Shown one piece after another: positions 53,221-62,800 of a stretch of DNA of 64,000 nt. The translations under genes and the position numbers were made by a program. The notes under the pieces are model-generated. The model did no database searches. It saw nothing but the letters and a program-made list of their open reading frames with translations, and was not told where the DNA came from. Position 1 is the stretch's first letter. The number at the start of each line of letters is the position of its first letter. Origin of the DNA: CAXXFQ01 sp963674475 (GTDB lineage Bacteria > Planctomycetota > Planctomycetia > Pirellulales > Thermoguttaceae); the NCBI GenBank assembly GCA_963674475.2, contig CAXXFQ010000024.1, positions 434,001-498,000 on the forward strand. The letters run 5' to 3'.

Positions 53221-53619
53221 TTATTCATTAAGAGCACAGGTGCCATCAGGACAGCACTTATAACCCGCACCACAGCAATTGTCGCCACAACATGTGCTGC
53301 CAGACGGACAGCATAGACCACTAGCACAACACGAATAGCCCTCCGGGCAGCATCCACCATTACAACAAGCTTGGCCCGCATTACAGCAACCATCACCACA
53401 ACACGATGCATCACTCGCGCAACACCCACCACTACAATCGAGCCCGCATGCACCTCCATAGCAGCAATCGCAACATGTGCCACCACAACAAACCTTACCA
53501 CTGGAACATGCGGGTTCACAATTGGCGGCTGCAGTTAAAGCGATATTTCCTATGACCACAAAGCATAAAGAAAAGAGTAACCAACACCTGCCTTTTGCCA
53601 TACTTTTAATTCTACTCAT
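53221..53619 (-). CDS. Exported protein with 31 cysteines in about 100 residues
   Basis: A 132-residue protein with a signal peptide (hydrophobic about residues 10-26, then TAAA) and a mature part containing 31 Cys by my count. The pattern is CC-x3-CC repeated: VCCGGTCCDCCYGGACG, SGGCCASDASCCGDGCC, QACCNGGCCPEGYSCCAS, LCCPSGSTCCGDNCC and ending YKCCPDGTCALNE. This resembles granulin-type and other eukaryotic small disulphide folds in spacing only. ATG 53619 with AGAAGGG upstream is chosen over 53658. It sits between two DUF1573 genes. It must either be heavily disulphide-bonded or bind metal; the MauE/thioredoxin-like protein upstream could supply redox power. Function unknown. Confidence 0.85.
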   Translation of the reverse strand: MSRIKSMAKGRCWLLFSLCFVVIGNIALTAAANCEPACSSGKVCCGGTCCDCCYGGACGLDCSGGCCASDASCCGDGCCNAGQACCNGGCCPEGYSCCASGLCCPSGSTCCGDNCCGAGYKCCPDGTCALNE

Positions 53620-53701
53620 TAAATTAACCCTTCTGTTAAGAATATATACATCTACCAATTTAACTTAGAATTTGTTTGCTCGCATTTATTAAAACCGCCT
53701 T

Positions 53702-54751
53702 TTACTCCTCCCCTGATTGCATGTCAGCTACGAACACACACGGCACATGAAGTACAAATGGCTGCTCGGAAGCGTTCCCGCTGATTTTCAAAAGGATCGT
53801 TCCGGCCAGTTCAGGCTTGCTTCCGATTTCCAGCGTGACATCAAGTTCCATCGCATCTTTCTTCTTGATCGATTCTATATAATTTGCCTTTATCCATTTA
53901 GGCGTCTTGATAGATTCAACCGTGATTTCAGATCCCTTTGGTGAAACAATATTGAAATGCAATTGAGCGGTTGATAGAGGGCGAATTAGCCCTAAGAAGA
54001 CCTTAGCAGGAGTGATCTCAACAGGCTCGGCAATTTTCCCCACAACAGGAACTCGAATCGTCGAATTTCGCCCTTTAAAACATTGAAAGGTGAGATCAAC
54101 ATGCTCATTTATTGCACCATGTCTCTTCCCTGTTGAGAACTTAATTGTCATCGAACAAACAGTTTCTTCAGCTGTCGATTCCGTTTTTTTATCATTGCGT
54201 TGAGCTAAGGTAATTTTGAGATCATTACAGCTTGAGACTGTCTTGATTTTGTCAATCGAGAAAGCACCTTCCATGAGAATATCGCAACTATGCTCAACCG
54301 TGGAACCAGGAGATAGCTCGCCCAGATACAAGACAGGCTGGTCGACAACGATGCTTTTATGCAAATTTACGGACAGAGCATCTTTCAATGCGTACTTTTT
54401 GTCTGAGGATGTTTTGCAAATGAACGAGTACTTTTGCAGTCCAGGCGAGTTCCCTTTTGAATCATAATGAACTAACAATTTTACTGACTTACCAGGCCTT
54501 AATTCACTAGGGACTAATCGAGCTTTACTGCAAGCACACTGCCCTGAAACATTCACAATTTCAACACTCTCAGCACCATTATAGCGGAGTGGTATCTCCA
54601 GATCGACGGTTTCGCCAATTTGGATGTCGAATGTCTTCACAGCTCCATCAACCTTCAAGGCTGCTGCGGAAACCTGCTTTAAACCTACAAATACCAAAAG
54701 AACCATTATCAATAATGCGCGCAAAACAACAGGCGTAAATCGTTCGGCCAT
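53702..54751 (-). CDS. DUF1573-type exported protein, large
   Basis: A 349-residue protein with a signal peptide (MAERFTPVVLRALLIMVLLV) and three immunoglobulin-like beta domains. The first is DUF1573-like, VEIVNVSGQCACSKARLVPS, with the CAC motif usual for the family; a second carries IKTVSSCNDLKITLAQ, and a third begins EPVEITPAKVFLGLIRPLST. AAGGAGA places the start at ATG 54751 rather than 54799. It is the counterpart of the broken gene at 32464-33606. Probably periplasmic or cell-surface, possibly binding or folding the Cys-rich neighbours; that role is inferred from position only. Confidence 0.82.
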   Translation of the reverse strand: MAERFTPVVLRALLIMVLLVFVGLKQVSAAALKVDGAVKTFDIQIGETVDLEIPLRYNGAESVEIVNVSGQCACSKARLVPSELRPGKSVKLLVHYDSKGNSPGLQKYSFICKTSSDKKYALKDALSVNLHKSIVVDQPVLYLGELSPGSTVEHSCDILMEGAFSIDKIKTVSSCNDLKITLAQRNDKKTESTAEETVCSMTIKFSTGKRHGAINEHVDLTFQCFKGRNSTIRVPVVGKIAEPVEITPAKVFLGLIRPLSTAQLHFNIVSPKGSEITVESIKTPKWIKANYIESIKKKDAMELDVTLEIGSKPELAGTILLKISGNASEQPFVLHVPCVFVADMQSGEE

Positions 54752-54824
54752 CAATATCTCCTTGGGAAATGCTGCTATACTCCCGTGGCAATGAGTCAAA
54801 AAATCACCATAGCGTATACCTGAG

Positions 54825-56130
54825 CTAATTATACTTTCTCCTCCGCCAAATTAGCATCGCGGCAATCAACATGAGCATCCCACCCGCAAGCACAACAAGA
54901 GGCCTATTCGGCGGAGGTGATTTAGGTGTAATTTGCTCACTATCAGGATCCACTTTCACTTGAGCAGGATGAGCCGCTGTAGGGTGTACAGCAGATGTTT
55001 GGCCTTTTCTTCTTTCTCTGGAGTCGTCCACGCGAGGTTGAGTGACTATTGTTTTCTCTGGCCGCTTATCAACAACACCATAGTTTTCATGAGGAGAAAA
55101 TGTAAAAATGTCCTTTGGTAAATTTGGGTTTACGGTGACATTAGCAAACACATAATTTTCACTTACTACCTCTTGCCCAGAGCTATATACGGATTTCTTC
55201 CAAAATCGAGGAAATCCCGAATCAAAAAAACCGTCTCGCTCCTCAATTACTACAACCTTGCCACTTGGGTCATGTAATTCACACTGGTACATTCGTGAAT
55301 AATCACTGCGATCGCAGTTTATTACAAATAAAGCTTTACCGGGCGAATCAGCTGCAGAAATTGCAAACCTATCAACTAGATGTTTCCCATATGTATCAGA
55401 CCGTACTGAAACTAAAAAGTCGGGGTGCTCACCTTTAGTAATCTGCTTTATCTTTTCTGGATCTGGAATAAGTTCATTTGCTTTTGAATTATTTTTCTTT
55501 TTCCCCAGGACCACTCTCAGCACCAAAGAAATTTGAAAACCCAAGGATGGAGCAAAGTGTATCTCAGGATTCTTCCACCGAGATGTTTTCTTGTCATCAA
55601 TAAAAGCAGTTTTCGTGTCATGAGAATATTTAAAACTAGTAAAATCTCCTTTTTCAGGGTCGCCTGAATTCACATATGTAGTTTTATATTCTGTCTCTGG
55701 GTTGATCTCCTCTACTTGACTCGACCTCACACTATCTTCTCGATACAGGCCTTTCTTGATGCGGATTCTCTTCTTGATGATGATCGGTTGTTCTTGTTGT
55801 TTTGCAATACGTTGAATCTCAGCCTCCATTTCCCTTTTGTAGAGCTCAGGATTGTCCTTGAAAGGTGACGCTGGTTTACTGAAATCGTATGCTTTTTTGA
55901 CGGCCTCGCGAATTTGTTCTATGGGTCTGATAAAAGGTGTTCTACTATAATATACTTCAGCATCCAAGGTGTCAGGTACAGGTCGCCAAGCTTCTACTGC
56001 TAACCTTGCGACTTGACTTTCGGTAGGGGCAATTCCAACGCTTGAATCCACTCCAGTCGCATAAGTGGATTTAACTGTAAGAAAAAAAAATGTAACAACT
56101 TGTTAAAGCGATTATTAAAACCCGTTGCAA
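54825..56130 (-). CDS. Exported single-pass protein of unknown function, signal peptide split by a T9 frameshift
   Basis: The uninterrupted frame begins at GTG 56051 without a signal peptide. But TTG 56130, preceded by AAAGGAAA with good spacing, opens LQRVLIIALTSCYIFF, which joins perfectly to LTVKSTYATGVDSSVG if the nine T at 56082-56090 (minus strand) were eight. The mature protein (about 410 residues) has a charged helical region (YKREMEAEIQRIAKQQEQ), a beta-rich core (ALFVINCDRSDYSRMYQCEL), a Pro-rich linker and a C-terminal membrane helix (RPLVVLAGGMLMLIAAMLIW) with RRRK. I recognise no family; the layout resembles an outer-membrane-lipoprotein-sorting type core only vaguely. Confidence 0.7.
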
Positions 56131-56863
56131 TATTGCATTTCCTTTAAATGCAACCATACACGACCGATTGTAATCATTTAAAGTAAATGCCATAATGGAA
56201 TATCTACTTATTCTGAGTATGTATTTGTGTGATGCGACCATGCTAACCTTTAATTTATTATTAATTATAACGTGCGTATTAGAAATGAGTCATCTTTTAG
56301 GGCCCGGTGTAGTCAAGTACTATGAATACATGCATCCAGGAAAGGTGAAAGATGAACGAATTATCATCAAAAACTACTTGTTGGCACTTTGCTTCTAGAA
56401 TCACAACTGATTTACCCACTTTGCCGGTATCGCAAATTGTGGAAAGTATCCAATGCAGTGTAATGTTTCGTGGTGCCGATTCTCTTTTCATGACTTGTCA
56501 GGCTGTTGGACACTCGGCATTTGGTCTTGGACTTGGAGCAAAGTGGCGCACTGCAGGCATCTCGCCCCCCTCCTTGTTTCGTCTCCATATCATTAAAGAA
56601 TTTCGAGCTCCGATACAACCATTTTATTGAAGACATCTTCCCTGGTCCACAAAATGAATCGTATTCCACCAGCTGCTGGTAAGAATTCGCAAGAGTCCAC
56701 TGTTCCCGTCGCAACTCATGGCTATATTGAGGAAGAGCCTACAAAGACTTTTCCCGAGAACAGCTATGGCCAAGGATTGAAAAAGGGAGGCACATGTGAC
56801 GCGGTAATGGAAGTGTCAAATCATGATCTTGTGGCAATAATATAAAAGTGTTTAAAAGCTCCA
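56131..56863. other. AT-rich stretch with only doubtful short frames
   Basis: Plus-strand frames at 56195-56398 (two hydrophobic stretches), 56352-56630 and 56644-56845 are open but overlap and lack convincing neighbours; only 56352 has a purine run (GGAAAGG) near its start. No family is recognised. I treat the region as intergenic or decayed. Confidence 0.4.
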
Positions 56864-57432
56864 CTAATTAACCATTACAGTGCACCCATACAGTCTCTTG
56901 AATGTCTTTGCCTCTATGTCTATCTCGAAATTAGGATCTGTGCCACAGCTCATACAAAAACAATCGATGTAATTTATACCCACGCAACCTGCAAGACAAG
57001 TGGCGCACCCAGCGACAACTACCGTCAAGCCAGCCACTGTTGGTGAAGAAGCAATGAGCCCACCTGCACATGCTATCAAGCATCCTCCACATGTTACTAG
57101 GGCCACAGCTACGCACGCATCATCCTGCACAAGAATGCAGTTATTCATAGAACCAACCACCTGAGAAGAAGCTTCTGATTCACAGTACTCTTTGCCCTGT
57201 TCACGCGCTACCAGCCTGTACGCACCAGTAGAAACTGTTTACGGAATACACCTCTCCAGAACACGAATCATTTGAACAGGCCGTACAAACCTGCTTGACT
57301 AGATGCTGCTGACAATTCTCTGATATAACAACCATAAGCATGAGTACAAGACACAATTGGACACAGGATTACGCTGCAAGCTATTATAGTAGCGATTAGG
57401 CAAGTGGTATTTTTCTCTTTTGTGAACGGCAT
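56864..57432 (-). pseudogene. Secreted Cys-rich, hydrophobic bacteriocin-like peptide, in three frames
   Basis: ATG 57432 opens MPFTKEKNTTCLIATIIACS and VILCPIVSCTHAYGCYIRE, a signal peptide. One base over the reading continues CQQHLVKQVCTACSNDSCSG and VYSVNSFYWCVQAG. One further base over it goes on YRLVAREQGKEYCESEASSQ and then DDACVAVALVTCGGCLIACA, TVVVAGCATCLAGCVGINYI and CFCMSCG. The last part, with CxxC pairs in a Gly/Ala/Val-rich core, resembles halocin C8-type bacteriocins in character. Both shifts are +1. The piece from GTG 57160 to 56864 is open and could be made alone (98 residues). Whether this is one broken gene, two genes, or sequence error is unclear. Confidence 0.6.
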
Positions 57433-57525
57433 AAAACATTAAAAAACTCCTCTTTAAATAATAACTCAGTTAATCTAACACGTGTAGTCGGCTTACACAA
57501 TCACTATGCAGGTATGATTTATGGG

Positions 57526-57763
57526 TCATTCCTGCTTCATATCCCCAGCTTGCCGAAGCTTTTCTTCTATGCTAGCGATCCTATCTGCGACAGACTTATG
57601 TAGTAAAAAACATACAGCTGCCAAGTACCCCAATGAACAAATACAAAAAGCCGCTTGTTATAGTCTGTGGTAAAGGAATGCTAGCGAGAAAACTCAAAAA
57701 AGACACAAAAAAAATAAATAAAGAATATAACGCTAAAGCAGACACGTAATATTTTAGATCCAT
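57526..57763 (-). CDS. Small two-helix membrane protein with possible T-run frameshift
   Basis: ATG 57763, preceded by GAGGGTG, gives 55 residues with two membrane helices (ALALYSLFIFFVSFLSFLA and FLYLFIGVLGSCMFF) and stops at 57596. If the T6 at 57605-57610 were T5 it would continue LLHKSVADRIASIEEKLRQA and GDMKQE to 57526, a plausible amphipathic tail. It lies in the same direction as its neighbours. Small membrane proteins of this type accompany peptide export or immunity in other systems, but no family match can be claimed. Confidence 0.6.
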
Positions 57764-57895
57764 AATACACCCTCAGTTAAAAATTTATTTAGCAGGCGGC
57801 ACACCGCCATACCCGATGAGAATAAGCCGCCAGCTCTTTAATGTGAAAATATTTGACTATATGGCAAATCCGCTTATAGCTGATCTTGGTATCGC

Positions 57896-58156
57896 CTAAT
57901 TATGTCTGGATTTTCCATTTCTCTCGTAGCATCTAGATCGGTATTCAATCTTCATCTTAATAATTTGTAATGCTACCCTACTAATTAATGCCAGTACAGT
58001 CAACGCAGTTCTGACGACTAACTGGTCGGTTGAAACAGCTGACCCATTTATACAATATAACAAAGGGGATATTGCAACCATGGTCCAGCATGCAAGTTCA
58101 CACCAGCCATAAATATCACAGGTATCGTAAGTCCTGTTTTCTGTTGATGCCTTCAA
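57896..58156 (-). CDS. Small Cys-containing membrane protein coupled to the MauE-like gene
   Basis: An 86-residue protein starting at TTG 58156 within the upstream stop (TTGA overlap), so translation is coupled. TYDTCDIYGWCELACWTMVA is followed by two hydrophobic helices (ISPLLYCINGSA, LVVRTALTVLALISRVAL). Four Cys in the first half could take part in redox relay with the MauE-like protein. The family is not recognised. Confidence 0.6.
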   Translation of the reverse strand: MKASTENRTYDTCDIYGWCELACWTMVAISPLLYCINGSAVSTDQLVVRTALTVLALISRVALQIIKMKIEYRSRCYERNGKSRHN

Positions 58157-59226
58157 TTCACGCCCCCCTTGTGGTATCCAGTTCTGCTAACTGAATATTG
58201 CATAGAAAAGGCTGTCTTCCGTTTCGAAACGACTTCATCACGATTTGCCACATTAGTGACAATTCCTCGACTAAGTTGTATTTCAACCGGCGATTCTACA
58301 AACCACTCCAATGATTCATCCAGTCGCCCTTTTGCATAGTGAAAACTTTTTCTGTAATCGACTTCAGCCAAATCACTAAAAGGAGGAGACTCAATCAAAG
58401 CAAGGTGTACTAGCCCCTCCTTGTCTGAAAATACATCTTTAAGTTTGGTGTATTTGGAGATTATTTTCTGGCAATCAGGGCAATCATGGTGAAATAGCAG
58501 GACAATCCACTCGCCTTCATTTAATCGCTCTTCAATGTCAATATGGCCCAAAAGCGGAAACTCTTTTCCGATCCATTTTTCTGGCTCTAACACTACAACA
58601 GGTTTATTATCCAGACCTTCGAAAATATGCCCCAATACTGAAAGGTCACTACGAGTATCGGTTTCTACGAAATTGACCATAATCCAGGCAGAAGGAATAC
58701 AGAAAACAAGCCATATAAAACCAACGCCGAGTATACTAGCCGCACTATCTTTACTTCGTAAAGAGTGCAACGATAGCAAAATGTTTCGCCATGCAAAGAT
58801 TCTATTTTCAACTGGCCTGAACCACAGCAATAGGGCAACAATGCTTGAATCAAATATAAGAGTATACCAAGGGCTAATCTCGACACGGCCAAAGCAACCG
58901 CAAGACGCTTCACCGGCAAGAGCTTTGAATAAAGTGACGCATGCAAATAATAAGAAAAGACACGTTGCGACCAGCCAGGTGATTCGGTGATACTGCTTGG
59001 GCGGCTTAAGAATGAGCCAGAGACCAAACAAGATTTCGAACTCTGTAAAGACGATTAATGCCCAGCGAGGCGGAAACTGGTCAAGATAAGGCACTGCAGA
59101 AAGCTCATGTACCTTCATCAAGGCGGCAGCGAGAAGAACCAAGCCAAGGATACGCAGGAGACCGTGCCCCGATTTGCCTGGCCTTTGCCGGAAGAGCAAC
59201 GCTCGAGAAGTCGAATTCCACAACAT
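58153..59226 (-). CDS. MauE/DoxX-like membrane protein with thioredoxin-like CxxC domain, second
   Basis: A 357-residue paralogue of 33733-34764. Residues 1-16 (MLWNSTSRALLFRQRP) are identical, membrane helices follow, and EASCGCFGRVEISPWYTL is the MauE-like motif. The C-terminal half has EPEKWIGKEFPLLGHI and WIVLLFHHDCPDCQKIISKY with CPDC as the thioredoxin-type pair. ATG 59226 is preceded by GGAAAGGGG; the longer frame to 59271 lies in the shared leader. It heads the minus-strand cluster down to 52728 and is the most likely source of disulphide or thiol exchange for the Cys-rich exported proteins there. Confidence 0.86.
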   Translation of the reverse strand: MLWNSTSRALLFRQRPGKSGHGLLRILGLVLLAAALMKVHELSAVPYLDQFPPRWALIVFTEFEILFGLWLILKPPKQYHRITWLVATCLFLLFACVTLFKALAGEASCGCFGRVEISPWYTLIFDSSIVALLLWFRPVENRIFAWRNILLSLHSLRSKDSAASILGVGFIWLVFCIPSAWIMVNFVETDTRSDLSVLGHIFEGLDNKPVVVLEPEKWIGKEFPLLGHIDIEERLNEGEWIVLLFHHDCPDCQKIISKYTKLKDVFSDKEGLVHLALIESPPFSDLAEVDYRKSFHYAKGRLDESLEWFVESPVEIQLSRGIVTNVANRDEVVSKRKTAFSMQYSVSRTGYHKGGVN

Positions 59227-59406
59227 CACAGTGGCCCCTTTCCAGGTGAGTTGCCTCTTCTCAACCTGCAAAACCGCGTGTGTAGAACCGTCGAAGATGT
59301 GAAGCTTTTAACTTCTATCTCCATTAATATAAACAGGACTTTACCAGAAATGTCAAACGCCGTCAATGATTATTTTGTAAAAAAAGAATAAAACAGAAAT
59401 TTCTGA
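59170..59406 (-). repeat. Duplicated 5' region of the MauE-like genes, copy 2
   Basis: Counterpart of 34715-34950, covering the first codons and ~180 bp upstream, with few differences. Beyond 59406 the two flanks diverge until the ~95-bp repeats. Confidence 0.85.
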
Positions 59407-59567
59407 CAAAATTCATTGCGGTTTTCCCGCTGGGCGAAGGGGAGGCAGGCCAGTCGAGCGATATGAGATACGGGGCTTAGGCAGGATGGTGCCGTGGCGT
59501 TTGGCCCGGTGATCCAGCGAGCCGAGCGACGCTGACTCACGGCGGAATCCACCCGGCCCCAAACGTT

Positions 59568-59664
59568 GTACCAATATGGGCACCCTTCTTGCAAGTCTCT
59601 CCCTAACTCTATATCCAGCAACGACTTAGGGAAACCTCCCTTCGGTCTACGGAACCGAAGGGGC
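59568..59664 (+). repeat. Dispersed ~95-bp repeat, copy 7
   Basis: GTACCAATATGGGCACCCTT through CGGTCTACGGAACCGAAG, with a more diverged middle. It stands in the same position relative to the MauE leader as copy 5 at 35025, preceded by AAACGTT in both. Confidence 0.88.
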
Positions 59665-59689
59665 CCCGTCGACGGTCACCGTGCCTGTC

Positions 59690-59876
59690 GAACCAGATTT
59701 GAAGCCAAGGTATCCACTGGCCGATTCAATGACTATTCCATCGGAGATACTCGTTGTTCCGACGCCGTCTGTACCCGTTGCGATAGGGTCGTCAATGGGT
59801 ACAGGCGGCGATCTCAAGCGTCTTCACGCCATGTGCTGCGTCGACGAAAACGAGAAACCCGGCTTGCGGCTTGGTT
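59690..59876 (+). pseudogene. Zinc-ribbon-like protein, copy 3, short remnant
   Basis: CTRCDRVV in one frame and RLHAMCCVDENEKPGLRLG in another correspond to RCGRVV and RLHAVCRVNQSGKP of the copy at 12784-13127. Only the N-terminal third remains. Confidence 0.6.
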
Positions 59877-62800
59877 AGCTCAGGTGCTTTCGTCGTTGGA
59901 ATCGGCGGCAAAGCATTGCCAAGCCGGCAAATGGGAGTAGTAGTGCAAGCGTTGTGGGCTCGGGAACCGTTGATATCTCGCCAGTCGTGTAGAGGTTCGA
60001 GGTGTCCCAAGATAGCCCGGTGGCCAGCGACGGGAGAATCAGCGTGTCGAACTGGCCGCTGATGGTATCGAAATCGAGAATATCGAAGGTGTCACCGACG
60101 GCCGTTTCGAATCCGTCCAACAGAACCACGTTCAGGGCACCAGCCAGTGTCAAGTTGCCCGTGACGATCAAGGCGTCGTACTCGTCGCCGCGTGTTAGGC
60201 CGCTCAGTTCTATTAGCAACGTAGCGGTGGCGTCTTGAGTGTAGTCGCCGTCGATGGTCAGCAGACCGGGGCTGTTGCCGGGGGCAATGGTGCCGAGGTT
60301 GGTTACGTCGGCGGCGATTGTGCCCGTGCCGTCGAGCGTTGCGTCGGCCCATACATCGAGCGAGCTGCCGCCTAGCGTTTCGGCGGCGAGCGTCAGCGTT
60401 CCCCCTTTGACATGAACATCGCCCGAATAGGACGAGGTATCGCCGGAGAGGGTCAAAGTACCGGTGCCGCGTTTGTAGAGGTCGCCGGTGCCGCGGATGC
60501 GACCGGAGAGGGCCATGTCGGTGTCGTCGTATCCGACGGCAAAGTAATATCCTTCGGTTTCGATGTTACCCGCGCCGGAAAGCGAGCCGAAATCCTCGTT
60601 GCCTTCCAGAATAAACGTACTGCCCGCATCGAGTGCGACGTGTGTATCAACACCGAGGCTATCGTTGTATCCGGCGCGTAGGGTCGCTCCGTCGCGGACC
60701 ATGATCGTGGCGTCCAGATCGGCGTTACTGCCGGTCAGTTGCAAAGTGCCGGCCATGACCGTCGCGTTGCTGGTGAAGCTGTTGTCTCCGGAGAGCGTCC
60801 ACATTCCGGTGCCGCATTTCAACAGTGTGCGGCTTCCCAGAAGCGTCCCGGAAAAGGTCGCATCGGTGTTATCCTCTCCCACCTTAAGCTCGAATGTGCC
60901 AATATCCACTTCGCCGGCCCCGCTAAGCGACCCGAAACACTCGCTGTCTTCCATGATGAATTTTCCGCCTGCGGCAACATTGACCCGTGTCGAAACACCG
61001 AGGCTGTCGTTGCACCCGGCTCGCAGGATCGCGCCGTCCTTAACGAGAATCGTTCCGGCCATCGAACCGTTGTTGCCTCTGAGCCGAAGCATGCCCGTAT
61101 CGACAGACATCCCGCCGGTGGAGTTATGATCGCCCGAGAGGGTCAGAATTCCGTCGCCACGTTTGAAGAGCCTACCGCCGCCATGAATATCGCCGGCGAA
61201 TGTCTTATCGAGATCGGTGACGAGTGCGAAATTGTACCCTTCGGTTTCTACGTCACCCGAGCCGGTAAGCGAGCCGAAATCTTCGCCTTCTTCCAGGATC
61301 AGCTTTGCGCCCGTGGCAAGATTGACTTCTGCTTGAGCGCCAAGGCTGTTGTTGATTCCGGCTCGTAGCGTGGCACCGCCGTTGACCTCGAACGTTCCGG
61401 AATTGTAAGCGGTTAGACGCAGAACGCCACCTTCGACCGTGGTTAGGCCGGTGTGGTTATTATTTACCGAGAGCGTGAGCGTGCCGGCACCACGTTTTAC
61501 CACCCCACCGCTGCCGGTGATCGCTTGGTCGACGGTAAAGGTATGCCCCGCCTCGTCGATATCGAAACCACCGCCGTTATCGGTCCAGGTGATCGTTTTG
61601 CCGGTCGTGGCCATGTCGGTGCCGGTGATTTGCAGGATGCCGCCATCGAAAGTAATGTCGCCTTCGCTGAATCCCAGGTTACGATCCTTATGAATGCTAA
61701 GCGTACCTTCACGCAGCTCTGTTCCTCTGTTATATCCGTTGTAACCACTGAGTGTAAGCCTGCCCGACCCAACCTTGATTAGTTTTCCGCTTACGTCACC
61801 TTCATCTTCAATATCCCCCATGATAATTCCCGAGAATTCTGTATTTCGTGCATCACCTACAATAAGTTCTCCATCCTTGCCAAGGTCGATAACACCGGCG
61901 CCACTAAGAGCACCAATACGCTCTGATGGTTTGCCTAAATCAAACTGAACTTTGGCGCCGGAATCAATATTCACAAGCGAGGTATCGCCAATCCTGTTTT
62001 GGTCGCTGGTATAATTTGACTGGCCGGGACGATAGTATCTCAACTTAAGCGTTCCCTTTTGCACATGAACATCACCGGTCATACTCCCATTATGACCAAC
62101 CAGGATCAATTCCGCATTTCCCTGCTTAATAAGTTTTCCATTACCGCTCAGCGACTTGTCCAGATGGAAATAGTTAAACATCGGATCGACAATGTCAAAT
62201 CCACCGCCGTTTTCTCCCCAGATCATCTCGTCTTCTCCAAGGGAAGTAAAATCTTCTCCTTCCACCCGAAGAATACCACCGTCAAAGGTTAACTTACCGT
62301 TGGCTAGGTTTATTTGACTTTTTTCATCAACGCACAGTTTACCACCTTTGAGAACCGTACCGCCGGTATAGGTATTATCTTTTGTCAGGGTAAGCGTCCC
62401 GTTTCCGATTTTTTCCAGACTTGCTCCGCTTCCGCTTAGGACACCGGAGTAAGTAGTATCTTTGTTGTTTGCGCCAACAGTCAATACACTATTTACAGCC
62501 AGCGCAAAATTGGTACTTCCGGTAATTCCGCCGAATGTGTGATTCAGCCCGTTCAGATCAAATCCGGAAGAAAGCTCCACATTACTTTTACCAAGAGCCT
62601 TGGAGTTGGTTAATAGAAGCGTTCCCTGCTCAACCCAAGTCCTTCCGGTAAAGGTATTTGCTCCGCTGATAGTCATCGTTCCGGTTCCGGTTTTACCGAG
62701 ACTGCCTGCCCCTTCAATAAGTCCTGAAAATTCAGTACTTGCATTATTCGCACCAACTCTTATCCATGAATCACTTGCGTCACTTCCACAATATAGTTTA

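Noticed and set aside
56195..56845. Three short plus-strand frames in the Cys-rich cluster
   Set aside because: They overlap each other, oppose the direction of all neighbours and show no conserved features; described as a doubtful region instead.
52728..59226. Reading the cluster as a known lanthipeptide or sactipeptide operon
   Set aside because: No LanB/LanM, radical-SAM or dedicated peptide transporter gene is present; the Cys-rich products lack a recognisable double-Gly leader.
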